Shown piece after piece: positions 6,959 to 15,211 of a DNA stretch of 19,001 nucleotides. Every line of letters starts with the position of its first letter. Positions within the stretch are counted from its first letter, which is position 1. Under the pieces are notes generated by a model. It was not told where the DNA came from. It ran no database searches and saw only the letters and a program-made list of their open reading frames with translations. Both the position numbers and the translations under genes were made by a program. This DNA is from Clostridia bacterium (GTDB lineage Bacteria > Bacillota > Clostridia > Saccharofermentanales > UBA5734), in NCBI GenBank assembly GCA_017997315.1, contig JAGOFF010000017.1, positions 1 through 19,001 on the forward strand. The letters run 5' to 3'.

Positions 6959-8332
6959 TTATACCAAACCCGGGCCCCGGAACGCCGACATGTCGGAATC
7001 CCGGGTGAGCCCCCGGATGAACCGGTCGATTTCCTGCAGCGAACGCTCCGCCATGGCCGCGTACCGCTCCTCTTTGCCATGGAACCGCCCCTCGATCGGA
7101 TTCAGGATACCGTAGTTCGCATTCATCGGCTGAAAATGACGGTTGTTGCCGGAGGATACATACAGCGCCAGCGCTCCCGCAACCGTATCTCCGCTCAGGG
7201 AGACCGGTTCCAGCCTGTGAAATGTTCTGGTTGCATTAATGCCGGCCAGCAAACCCGAGGAGGCGGATTCGATGTAGCCTTCCACCCCGGTGATCTGTCC
7301 GGCGAAATACAGTCCGGGACACGCGTGCACCCCGTACGAAGCGTCCAGTGATCCGGGGGAATCGATATAGGTGTTCCTGTGCATCACTCCGTAACGCACA
7401 AAATCCGCGTTCTCCAGTCCGGGAATCCTGGAAAACACCCGTTTCTGCTCCGGAAAACGGAGACGTGTCTGAAACCCGACCAGACTGTAGATCGAGGCGC
7501 TGACGTCATCCTGCCGCAGCTGGACCACCGCGTAGGGCTGACGCCCGGTGACCGGGTCGATCAGTCCGACCGGTTTCATCGGGCCGAAGCGGATGGTGTC
7601 GATCCCTCTTGCCGCCATCGTCTCGATCGGCATGCATCCCTCAAACACCGCCTTGCGGTCGAATTCAGCCACTTCAGCCGTCTCCGCGTGCACCAGCTCA
7701 TTCCAGAACGCTTCGTATTCTTCGCGGTCCATCGGACAGTTCAGGTAGTCATTCCCTCCCCGTCCGTATCGCGACTGCGCGAAAACCTTGTCGCGCCGGA
7801 TGGAGTCCGCGGCGACCATCGGTGCGGCCGCATCAAAGAAATGCAGCGTCTTCGACCCCAGTGTTTCCGTGATTGATTCCGAAAGCCGTCCCTGCGTCAG
7901 CGGTCCGGTCGCGATGATCCGGATTCCATGTCCCGGAACCTCATCCACCGTGCGTTCCACAATCCGGATCAGCGGGTGTGAACGCACCGCTTCCGTGATC
8001 AGCGCCGAAAACCGCGTTCTGTCCACCGCCAGCGAACCGCCGGCCGGAACGGCGGATCGATCCGCCGCCGAAAGGACGATGGAACCGAGACGCCTCATTT
8101 CCTCTTTGAGGAGACCCGGGGCGGATGTCAGCCGCATGGCTTTCAACGAGTTGCTGCAGACCAGTTCCGCCAGATCCGTGGAATGGTGCGCCGGTGTGCG
8201 TGAACCCGGCTTCATGTCGATCAGTGTCACCGGTACTCCCGCATTGGCTGCATGCCATGCGGCCTCGCAACCTGCGAGGCCCGCCCCGATGACCTGAATG
8301 GTGTCCTCCGGGCCGGGGAAACCGCCGGTCAT
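6959..8332 (-). CDS. trmFO: Folate/FAD-dependent tRNA (uracil-54-C5)-methyltransferase
   Basis: TrmFO makes ribothymidine at position 54 of tRNA using methylenetetrahydrofolate and reduced FAD, the route used by most Firmicutes instead of SAM-dependent TrmA. The 457-residue product starts with the FAD-binding loop IQVIGAGLAGCEAAWHAA (12-29) and carries AELVCSNSLKAMRL (55-68, Cys59), FEGCMPIETMAARGIDTIRF (230-249, Cys233), and the C-terminal LYFAGQITGVEGYIESASSG and NANYGILNPIEG motifs. Cys59 and Cys233 match the two conserved cysteines of the family. The ATG overlaps the topA stop as ATGA, an arrangement that fits the common Firmicute order dprA-topA-trmFO. The N-terminus carries about eight extra residues compared with the usual start at the beta strand. 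Confidence 0.97.
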   Translation of the reverse strand: MTGGFPGPEDTIQVIGAGLAGCEAAWHAANAGVPVTLIDMKPGSRTPAHHSTDLAELVCSNSLKAMRLTSAPGLLKEEMRRLGSIVLSAADRSAVPAGGSLAVDRTRFSALITEAVRSHPLIRIVERTVDEVPGHGIRIIATGPLTQGRLSESITETLGSKTLHFFDAAAPMVAADSIRRDKVFAQSRYGRGGNDYLNCPMDREEYEAFWNELVHAETAEVAEFDRKAVFEGCMPIETMAARGIDTIRFGPMKPVGLIDPVTGRQPYAVVQLRQDDVSASIYSLVGFQTRLRFPEQKRVFSRIPGLENADFVRYGVMHRNTYIDSPGSLDASYGVHACPGLYFAGQITGVEGYIESASSGLLAGINATRTFHRLEPVSLSGDTVAGALALYVSSGNNRHFQPMNANYGILNPIEGRFHGKEERYAAMAERSLQEIDRFIRGLTRDSDMSAFRGPGLV

Positions 8333-10521
8333 GCCGGATTCCCGTCTCCGCCGGACTTGGACGCATCCCGGGATTTTCGCGCGTTGGTCGCACAGTCGCG
8401 GTTTGAACAGCGCGGGTAGGATTTCCCGCGGAAGCTTTTCATGACCATATAACTGCCGCAGGTCTCACACCGGGAATCCGGAATCGGGAGATCCCAACTG
8501 ATGAACGGGCATTCCGGATCGGATCCTTTCCGGTCACAGGCATAAAACTTCCTGCTTTTCAGCTTTCTGGAGGTCTTGAGCAGAACCTGGGATCCGCACA
8601 GCGGACACTTTGCATCGACGCCGGTCTCGATGTTCCGTGTATATTTGCACTCCGGGAAACGGGTACACGCAATGAACTTTCCGTACCGCCCGTCTTTGAT
8701 GACGAGATCCCCGGTGCCGCATTCCGGACAACGCTCACCGGTCGAAACGGTCTGCAGCTGGACACGTTCCATCGAAGAAGCCGCTTTGACGATCTGTCCA
8801 TGGAACGGTTCATAGAACTCGCGCAATACGGAGATCCCGTCGCGGCTGCCTTCTTCGACCGTGTCGAGACGGCTTTCCATCTCCGCCGTGAAACGAAGGT
8901 CGACGATATCCCCGAAATGTTCAATGAGCATGTCCGTCACCACCATGCCCAACTCGGTCGGAACAAGGAACTTCTTGTCCTTGTCCACATACTTCCGGTC
9001 GAGAATGGTCGATATGGTCGGGGCGTAGGTCGACGGCCGGCCGATCCCCTGCTCCTCCATGGCCTTGATCAGCGTCGCTTCGGTATAGCGTGGCGGCGGC
9101 TGCGTGAATTTCTGTTCCGGCTTCAGAGCCGCAAGATCCAGCGTCTCCCCTTTTTCAAGCTCGGGAATGCGTTCTTTTCCATCATTCTGTTCGGGTTCAG
9201 TCTCTTCTTCCGCAATATCGGCATACAGGCGCAAAAAGCCGGGAAAACGAACGGTTTCGCCTGCCGCACGGAATACATGCACGCCGGCTTCCACATCGAC
9301 CGTGACCGTGTCCACTTGAGCCGAAGCCATTTGGGAGGACAGGAAACGTTCCCAGATCAGTTTGTACAGCCTGTACTGCTCGTTGCTGAGCGCGTGCCGG
9401 ACCTGTTCGGGTGGCAGGTCGAAATGCGAAGGCCGGATCGCTTCGTGGGCGTCCTGCGCCGCGCTCCGGTTCTTGAAATGGTGCGGGGTCTGCGGAAGGT
9501 AGGCGGATCCGTACGATGAAGCGATCAGCTTTCGCGCTTCCGCGACCGCATCCTCGGATACGCGTACCGAGTCCGTACGGATATAGGTAACCAGCGCCGT
9601 CGCGCCGGAGCCCGGCAGATCCACCCCTTCATACAGCTGCTGTGCCACGCTCATCGTGCGGCGGGAAGTGAACCCCAGGCGGCGGGACGCCTCCTGCTGC
9701 AGGGTGCTGGTGGTGAACGGGGCGAACGGATGGCGCGGCTTGCTTCCCTTGCGGATGTCCCGTACGGAGAACGTCTGTCCTTGCGTTTCACGGATGACCT
9801 GTTCGGCATCTTCCTTGTCACGCAGTTTTCTGCGCTCGATCCGTCCGCCTTTCCCGATCCCGTGGTACCGGGCGCGGAAAACGGCGGCCGCAGACTCTCC
9901 GGTCACCGGATCTTTGCCGTCCCTCTTTGAGAGGTGCGCGGTCAGCAGCCAGTATTCTTCGGGTACAAAAGCCTGGATCTCCCGTTCGCGCTCCACGATG
10001 ACGCGGGTCGCCACGGACTGGACGCGTCCGGCGCTGAGCCCTTTCCGGATCTTTTTCCAAAGGAGCGGACTCAATTCATATCCGACAAGCCGGTCCAGGA
10101 TCCTCCGGGCCTGCTGGGAATCGATCAGATGCATATCCAGCGGCCGCGGATTCATGACCGATGCGCGGACCGCGTTTTCCGTGATTTCGTTGAACGACAC
10201 GCGGCAGGCGGACTGGCCGTCCAGATTCAGGATCGAGGCGATATGCCAGGCGATGGCCTCCCCCTCCCGGTCAGGGTCGGTCGCCAGCAGGATGCGGTCG
10301 CTGGAGGCGGCCATCTCCTTGAGCTCGCGGATGACCTTCTCCTTGCCCTTCATATTGATGTAGGTCGGCTTGAAATCCCGTTTGACATCCACGCCGATGG
10401 TTGCGGACGGCAGATCGCGGATATGGCCGACCGATGCGGCGATCCGGAAATCCTTGCCCAGATACCGGCCGATGGTGCGCGCTTTGGCCGGAGACTCGAC
10501 GATCAACAATGTCTTGGGCAT
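8329..10521 (-). CDS. topA: DNA topoisomerase I (type IA)
   Basis: TopA relaxes negatively supercoiled DNA by single-strand passage. The product has 730 residues. The TOPRIM domain (about 1-145) shows LLIVESPAKARTI with Glu9 and TDPDREGEAIAWH with Asp82, Asp84 and Glu86; the active-site tyrosine is Tyr313 in VTYIRTDSVR. The C-terminal part holds three four-cysteine zinc ribbons, beginning CPECGTGDL, CPLCGSQVL and CETCGSYMV, ending in a basic, Ser/Gly tail. Three ribbons are common in this family. I start at the ATG at 10519-10521 (MPKTLLIVES), which matches the family N-terminus and has GAGGT about 9 bases upstream; an in-frame ATG five codons earlier lacks a ribosome site. A promoter sits inside the 3' end of dprA. 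The gene overlaps trmFO by four bases. Confidence 0.97.
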   Translation of the reverse strand: MPKTLLIVESPAKARTIGRYLGKDFRIAASVGHIRDLPSATIGVDVKRDFKPTYINMKGKEKVIRELKEMAASSDRILLATDPDREGEAIAWHIASILNLDGQSACRVSFNEITENAVRASVMNPRPLDMHLIDSQQARRILDRLVGYELSPLLWKKIRKGLSAGRVQSVATRVIVEREREIQAFVPEEYWLLTAHLSKRDGKDPVTGESAAAVFRARYHGIGKGGRIERRKLRDKEDAEQVIRETQGQTFSVRDIRKGSKPRHPFAPFTTSTLQQEASRRLGFTSRRTMSVAQQLYEGVDLPGSGATALVTYIRTDSVRVSEDAVAEARKLIASSYGSAYLPQTPHHFKNRSAAQDAHEAIRPSHFDLPPEQVRHALSNEQYRLYKLIWERFLSSQMASAQVDTVTVDVEAGVHVFRAAGETVRFPGFLRLYADIAEEETEPEQNDGKERIPELEKGETLDLAALKPEQKFTQPPPRYTEATLIKAMEEQGIGRPSTYAPTISTILDRKYVDKDKKFLVPTELGMVVTDMLIEHFGDIVDLRFTAEMESRLDTVEEGSRDGISVLREFYEPFHGQIVKAASSMERVQLQTVSTGERCPECGTGDLVIKDGRYGKFIACTRFPECKYTRNIETGVDAKCPLCGSQVLLKTSRKLKSRKFYACDRKGSDPECPFISWDLPIPDSRCETCGSYMVMKSFRGKSYPRCSNRDCATNARKSRDASKSGGDGNPA

Positions 10522-10585
10522 GCAGACTGACCTCATTCTTGGGATGAATCACACAGGAGAGTGTATCGTCCTGCATGTTGTAACA

Positions 10586-10614
10586 TATATATCCCATTAT
10601 CCGGCGGGTGTCAA
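10586..10614 (-). promoter_or_regulatory. Sigma-A promoter for topA-trmFO
   Basis: The minus strand reads TTGACA (10609-10614), a 17-base spacer and TATATA (10586-10591). This is a consensus -35 and near-consensus -10 with ideal spacing. It overlaps the last codons and stop of dprA and would give topA a leader of about 60 bases. The leader contains a short imperfect stem, ACAC...GTGT. Confidence 0.75.
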
Positions 10615-11727
10615 AGAAAACCTTCCTCTCCGGTTCTCCACATCCCCAACGAGCTCCAGCGCGGAAAGCACGGGCATCAGCCCGGCAAGAGGGATGCCCG
10701 ACGCCTCGGACAACTCATCGGGCGTGAGGCTGCGGCCCCTCAGACACTCGATGACGCCGCTCATGCGGAGTCCCTGCTCCATTTCCCTGACTTCACATTC
10801 CGCGGTTCTCGGCATACGTCCCAGCGGCAGCCGATACAGCAGGTCCTCCGCGCAGGTCAGGACGGACGCGCCCTCCTGGATCAGCTGGTTGCAGCCTTTG
10901 CTTTGCGGTTCGAACACGCTCCCGGGCAGCGCGAAAAGGTCGCGGCCCTGATCCGCGGCGAATCCGGCGGTGATCATGCTCCCGCTGACTTCGGACGCTT
11001 CCGTCACGGCGACACAGTCCGCAAGTCCGGACAGGATCCGGTTCCGGGCTGCAAAGTACGGCCGGCACGCGCGGATGCCGGGTCCATGCTCGCTGACCAC
11101 CACGCCTTTTTCCGCGATCTCCTCCAGCAATGCCTTGTGTTCCGGCGGGTAGACATGGTCGATTCCTCCCCCGAGCACCGCCGCGGTCATTCCCCCTGCA
11201 TCCAAAGCCGCCCGGTGGGCGATCGAGTCGATTCCCCGCGCAAGCCCGCTCACGATCGTGACGCCTGCGCGGGCGATCTCCCCGACAATCTTGCGGGTCG
11301 CCGTCCGCCCGTATCCGGTCGGACTCCGCGAGCCGACGACGGTCGCGACACATTCCGGCCGGCACAGAATCCGTTCGATGTCGCCCCTGAAGAACAACAG
11401 CCAGGGATGGCTGCGGATCTCGAGCAGGCGCGGCGGATAGCCTGGATCACAGTCCGCAAGACATCCGATTCCCCGTCCGGCGGCATATTCGGCTGTTTTT
11501 CCGGCTTCCTCGCGGTGCCGTCCGTCCCGCGCATACCGCAGAATTTTCGCCGTCTCCTCCGCCGGACCGCCCAGCCACTCCGCCAGGCGCTCGGGCGGCG
11601 AGTCGGCAAGCGCGGCCGCCGATCCGGCCTTTTCCGCCATGCGGCGGATCCTCGGTACGCCGATTCCCGTGATCGTGGTCATCCGGGACAACCAGATGTA
11701 TGTCGCCAGTTCCTGTTGCCGGGTCAT
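10597..11727 (-). CDS. dprA: DNA-processing protein DprA (Smf)
   Basis: DprA loads RecA on incoming single-stranded DNA during natural transformation. The 376-residue product has an N-terminal SAM/HhH-like segment (about 1-75), a Rossmann-type core with VVGSRSPTGYG (130-140), VSGLARGIDSIAHRAAL (159-175), AAVLGGGIDHVYPPEH (182-197), VVVSEHGPG (209-217), ARNRILSGLADCVAV (227-241), SGSMITAGFAADQGRDLFAL (248-267) and PGSVFEPQSKGCNQLIQEGA (268-287), then a C-terminal winged-helix segment (about 315-374). The ATG at 11725-11727 is chosen because GGGAGG precedes it and it lies one base after the comM stop; the longer open frame upstream is only comM read in another frame. This tight junction with comM suggests coupled translation. 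Whether the organism is competent cannot be told from this window. Confidence 0.96.
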   Translation of the reverse strand: MTRQQELATYIWLSRMTTITGIGVPRIRRMAEKAGSAAALADSPPERLAEWLGGPAEETAKILRYARDGRHREEAGKTAEYAAGRGIGCLADCDPGYPPRLLEIRSHPWLLFFRGDIERILCRPECVATVVGSRSPTGYGRTATRKIVGEIARAGVTIVSGLARGIDSIAHRAALDAGGMTAAVLGGGIDHVYPPEHKALLEEIAEKGVVVSEHGPGIRACRPYFAARNRILSGLADCVAVTEASEVSGSMITAGFAADQGRDLFALPGSVFEPQSKGCNQLIQEGASVLTCAEDLLYRLPLGRMPRTAECEVREMEQGLRMSGVIECLRGRSLTPDELSEASGIPLAGLMPVLSALELVGDVENRRGRFSLTPAG

Positions 11728-11728
11728 G

Positions 11729-13267
11729 TCATCCGCCTCCCGTCCGTTCGCTCCGGTATTGGTATGCCTCCTGGACGTGCCGTTCGAGGACGGCCGCGTC
11801 CCCGTCCAGATCCGCCAGTGTCCGGGCGACCCGGAGCATCCGATGGTATCCCCTCGTACTGAGACGGCCATCCGCCAGCCCCGCCGCATAGGTGCAGATC
11901 CGTTCGTCCAGCTCCAGCACCTCCCGCATATGTTCCGCAGGCATCCGCCCGTTCCGGGAGGGCGGAAATCCGTGCCGCCGGCAACGCTCATCCTGGACCG
12001 CCCAGCATTCGGCCACACGCGCCTTCGCCCGATCCGACTCGCTTTCGGCGGCAGACTCCAGGCTCGCCCGCATGGATCCGGCGGAAGCTGCCGTCATCGG
12101 CACACGCAGGTCGAACCGATCCAGAAGGGGCCCCCCGATCCTGGACATGTGCTGGCGGACCTGCTCGTCCGTGCAGCGGCAGCCTCCCCCCTCGAACAAC
12201 CTGCCGCAGCGGCAGGGATTCGCGGCCGCAAGAAGGAGGAAATCGGAGGGAAAACTGACACGGCTTCCGGCGTGCAAGATCCGGATGCGATGCTCCTCGA
12301 CCGGCTGCCGCAGAACGTCCAGCACGCGGGTTTCAAATCCGGTCATCTCATCGAGAAACAGCACGCCGCGGTGCGCGAGGGAAATCTCGCCTGGTCTGGG
12401 CGGGGTCCCCCCGCCCAGGAGCGCCGCACGGGTGGCGGTGTGGTGCGGATGCCGGAAGGGCCGCATCGAACCGGGTTCCGTCCCCCCCGCCAGCAGGCCC
12501 GCCGCGCTGTGTATGCCTGCCACCTCCAGTCTCTCCTCCCGATCCAGAGGCGGCAGGATGCCCGGCATCGCGGATGCCAGCGACGACTTTCCGCATCCCG
12601 GACTGCCGAGCAGCAGGAGGTTGTGCCATCCTGCCGCCGCCAGCAGCAGCGCCCGTTTTGCCAGATCCTGCCCCGATATCGACGAGAGGTCCGCGACGCA
12701 GGCCGGAGGTGGACGGATCGGCGCGTCCTCGGCAGGCTCGTCGGCTTCCCGTTCGCCGTTCAGGTAGTCGACCGCCTCGGACAGCCTCCTCACAGGAATC
12801 CGCCGGATCCCGTCGACCATGCCGCATTCGCCGTGGTTCCCCCACGGGAGGATCACGACGGGAACCCCCTCGGAACGTGCCGTGAGCGCGCGCCCGATCG
12901 CTCCCGGTACCGGCCGCACTTCTCCCGCGAGCGACAACTCGCCGAACAAGCAGACATTCCACTCCGCGCGCCGCACCACGCCGCAGGCCGCCAGCAGGGA
13001 CAATGCGATCGGGAGATCGAACGCCGATCCCTCCTTGCGCACCCAGGCCGGCGCCAGGCTGGCGATGATCCGGCTGGGCGGGAACTCGTATCCGCTGCTC
13101 CGGATCGCCGCCCGGATGCGGTCCCGGCTCTCCTTGACCGCGGAGTCCCCCAGTCCGACGATGTCGAACGACGGCAATCCGGGCAGGATCACCACCTCGG
13201 TTTCCAGCATCTCGCCGGACACCCCATGGAGCCCGCATGTCCGCACCTTGCCGAATCTACATGCCAT
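11729..13267 (-). CDS. comM: ComM/YifB-family AAA+ ATPase (Mg-chelatase-like helicase)
   Basis: The ComM/YifB family comprises hexameric AAA+ proteins; in proteobacteria ComM promotes branch migration during transformation. The product has 512 residues, normal for the family. The N-terminal ChlI-like domain (about 1-170) shows LPGLPSFDIVGLGDSAVKES (28-47) and RKEGSAFDLPIALSLLAACG (77-96). The ATPase has Walker A GSPGCGKSS (221-229) and Walker B GVLFLDEM (301-308). The typical Cys cluster NPCRCG...CRC (350-365) and ISRISGPLLDRID-like segment (SRIGGPLLDRFDL) follow. I start at the ATG at 13265-13267 (MACRFGKVRT), with GGAGG four bases upstream; the 34-residue upstream extension is low-complexity and not typical. 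dprA follows after one base. No convincing promoter was found in the 214-base gap upstream. Confidence 0.95.
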   Translation of the reverse strand: MACRFGKVRTCGLHGVSGEMLETEVVILPGLPSFDIVGLGDSAVKESRDRIRAAIRSSGYEFPPSRIIASLAPAWVRKEGSAFDLPIALSLLAACGVVRRAEWNVCLFGELSLAGEVRPVPGAIGRALTARSEGVPVVILPWGNHGECGMVDGIRRIPVRRLSEAVDYLNGEREADEPAEDAPIRPPPACVADLSSISGQDLAKRALLLAAAGWHNLLLLGSPGCGKSSLASAMPGILPPLDREERLEVAGIHSAAGLLAGGTEPGSMRPFRHPHHTATRAALLGGGTPPRPGEISLAHRGVLFLDEMTGFETRVLDVLRQPVEEHRIRILHAGSRVSFPSDFLLLAAANPCRCGRLFEGGGCRCTDEQVRQHMSRIGGPLLDRFDLRVPMTAASAGSMRASLESAAESESDRAKARVAECWAVQDERCRRHGFPPSRNGRMPAEHMREVLELDERICTYAAGLADGRLSTRGYHRMLRVARTLADLDGDAAVLERHVQEAYQYRSERTGGG

Positions 13268-13425
13268 GTTCCCTCCCCGGCTCCCTGTCTCCCGAACTCC
13301 CCACGGCCGAAGCCCGCCTGACGAGCATAATGCGTCCGGACTCCGCGATCCCTCCCTTCCGTTCGACAAAAGCCGCAGGATCCCCCAAAGCGGCCGGTAC
13401 CCGACCCGCGCAGGATCCGCCGCGA

Positions 13426-13454
13426 TTGCCCGACCCGTCGGGATGCCTTATACT
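13426..13454 (+). promoter_or_regulatory. Sigma-A promoter for ychF
   Basis: TTGCCC (13426-13431), 17 bases, then TATACT (13449-13454), with the ychF start 28 bases downstream of the -10. The spacer carries the dyad CCCGAC-CC-GTCGGG (13429-13442). The remainder of the divergent gap (13268-13425) contains nothing I recognise. Confidence 0.6.
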
Positions 13455-13481
13455 GTTTGCGTCCTGTGAGGAGGTCGCAAC

Positions 13482-14570
13482 ATGAAACTCGGAATTGTCG
13501 GTCTGCCCAATGTCGGAAAAAGCACCTTGTTCAACGCGATCACGAAAGCGGGCGCCGAGGCTGCGAACTACCCGTTCTGCACCATCGAACCCAATGTGGG
13601 GGTCGTTCCCGTGCCGGACAAGCGCCTGGATGTGCTGGCGGCGATGTACAAACCGGAAAAGGTCACCCCTGCCGTCATCGAGTTTCTCGACATCGCAGGG
13701 CTCGTACGGGGCGCCAGCAAAGGAGAGGGACTCGGCAACAAGTTCCTGGCGAATATCCGCGAAGTGGACGCGATCTGCCATGTCGTCCGCTGTTTTGAGG
13801 ACGGGGATGTGGTGCATGTCGAGGGTAGTGTCGACCCTCTGCGGGACATTGAGACCGTCGATCTTGAACTCATTCTGGCCGATATGGAGTGGATGGAGCG
13901 GCGGATCGACCGGGTCCGGAAACTCACAAAGGGCGGCGACAAGTCTCATGGCGGCGAACTGGATTTTCTGGAAAGGATCCAGCAGGCGCTCGAAGAAGGC
14001 CGGCCCGCTCGCACGGTGGACGTTTCCGAGGACGAGCGGCCTTATCTGGCGGATCTTTTTCTGCTGACGCTCAAACCGGTCCTGTATGTCGCGAATGTCG
14101 CGGAGGATGCGCTGCAGACCCCCTCGCCCCTTGTGGATCTCGTCCGTGCGCATGCGGAAGCCGAGGGGGCGGACGTCGTCGTGGCCAGCGCCCGCATCGA
14201 GGAAGAGATCGCCATGCTGGATGAAGCGGAGCGGGGGGAGTTTCTGCAGGAGCTCGGCATCGAAGAGTCGGGTCTCGACCGCATCGTCAAGGCGGGATAC
14301 CACCTCCTCGGCCTGATCTCGTTCCTGACCGCCGGTCCCAAAGAGGTCCGGGCCTGGACCATCCGCCGGGGGACGCGCGCGCCGCAGGCCGCCGGGAAGA
14401 TCCATTCGGATTTTGAACGCGGGTTCATCCGCGCGGAAGTCGTGGCATACGACGATCTCACCGCGCTCGGGTCCTACGCTGCGGCCAAGGAAAAGGGACT
14501 GGTACGGTCCGAGGGCAAGGAATACGTGTTCAAGGACGGGGATGTCGTACTGTTCCGCTTCAACGTCTGA
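13482..14570 (+). CDS. ychF: Redox-regulated ATPase YchF (Obg-like/OLA1 family)
   Basis: YchF is a universally conserved P-loop protein of the Obg-related superfamily that prefers ATP over GTP and binds ribosomes. The 362-residue protein has G1 GLPNVGKS (7-14), the G3 region DIAGLVRGASKGEGLGN (70-86), and NVAE (205-208) in place of the NKxD guanine-specificity motif, which is the mark of this family. A helical arm lies at about 120-180 and the C-terminal TGS domain at about 280-361 (PKEVRAWTIRRGTRAPQAAG; IHSDFERGFIRAEV). It has its own promoter and a strong GAGGAGGT (13468-13475) site. The 3' end overlaps the end of coaE on the other strand by 11 bases, so no separate terminator exists between them. 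The sequence is complete and normal. Confidence 0.97.
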   Translation: MKLGIVGLPNVGKSTLFNAITKAGAEAANYPFCTIEPNVGVVPVPDKRLDVLAAMYKPEKVTPAVIEFLDIAGLVRGASKGEGLGNKFLANIREVDAICHVVRCFEDGDVVHVEGSVDPLRDIETVDLELILADMEWMERRIDRVRKLTKGGDKSHGGELDFLERIQQALEEGRPARTVDVSEDERPYLADLFLLTLKPVLYVANVAEDALQTPSPLVDLVRAHAEAEGADVVVASARIEEEIAMLDEAERGEFLQELGIEESGLDRIVKAGYHLLGLISFLTAGPKEVRAWTIRRGTRAPQAAGKIHSDFERGFIRAEVVAYDDLTALGSYAAAKEKGLVRSEGKEYVFKDGDVVLFRFNV

Positions 14571-15174
14571 GCCGTATGCCCCTGCTGACCAGTTCACGTT
14601 CCAGCAGATCCCGGACTTCTGAATCAAGTTCTTCACGGGTTCCGTTGTTCAGAATCACATGGTCCGCGAGATCGACATAGTCCTCCCGCGTCATCTGCAT
14701 CAGGATCCTGCGTCGGGCGTCCTCTTCGGACATGCCGCGAGCGACCAGTCTCGGAATGCGGATTTCGTCCTCCGCCCAGACTACCCACACCTGGTCACAG
14801 ACGTCCAGAAAACCATGTTTGACCGGTATCGGCACATCCAGGACCAACGCCTTCGCGCCTTGTTCCCGGTACTTTTCGATCTGTTCCGCCATGCGTTCCA
14901 GCACATGCCGATGGATGATCGCACTCAAGCGGTCCAAAGCCGGTTTGTCCCGGAATGCCATCGCGGCGATCCACTTCCGGTTCATCGCGCCGTCTTCTCC
15001 GACCGACCGCGGACCGAACGCCTCCCGGATCTCCGGCATGGCGGCGCCATCCGCCGCAGTGACCTCGTGGGACAGCCGGTCCGCATCCAGCACCGGCAAC
15101 CCCGCCTGCGCGGCAATGTCCGCGACCGCGCTCTTGCCGCACCCGATCCCCCCTGTGATTCCTATTATGAACAT
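14560..15174 (-). CDS. coaE: Dephospho-CoA kinase
   Basis: CoaE phosphorylates the 3'-hydroxyl of dephospho-CoA, the last step of coenzyme A synthesis. The 204-residue product is of normal length. It begins IIGITGGIGCGKSAVADIAA, with the P-loop at residues 8-15, then VLDADRLSHEV (28-38), VLDVPIP in the central strand, and the lid-like RLVARGMSEEDARRRILMQM (about 141-160) ending with ADHVILNNGTREEL. An AGGAGC site is 6-7 bases before the ATG. It follows polA by 37 bases, a common Firmicute neighbour pair, so it likely shares the sigma/anti-sigma/polA transcript. Its stop codon lies inside the end of ychF, which is read toward it. Confidence 0.97.
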   Translation of the reverse strand: MFIIGITGGIGCGKSAVADIAAQAGLPVLDADRLSHEVTAADGAAMPEIREAFGPRSVGEDGAMNRKWIAAMAFRDKPALDRLSAIIHRHVLERMAEQIEKYREQGAKALVLDVPIPVKHGFLDVCDQVWVVWAEDEIRIPRLVARGMSEEDARRRILMQMTREDYVDLADHVILNNGTREELDSEVRDLLERELVSRGIRLRR

Positions 15175-15211
15175 GGATCCGCTCCTGTTTCTTCGTTATT
15201 TTCCGGCAGGA

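Noticed and set aside
10524..10577. Possible 17-codon leader peptide (ATG TTA CAA CAT ...) ahead of topA
   Set aside because: Its ATG lies next to the predicted transcription start, has no ribosome binding site, and the sequence shows no regulatory pattern such as a run of one amino acid.
13268..13425. comM promoter (TATGCT near 13330 on the minus strand)
   Set aside because: No acceptable -35 lies at the right distance; not strong enough to list.
13257..14636. Minus-strand open frame of 459 codons opposite ychF
   Set aside because: ychF on the plus strand is unmistakable with all its G motifs; the antisense frame has no recognisable domain and begins inside coaE.
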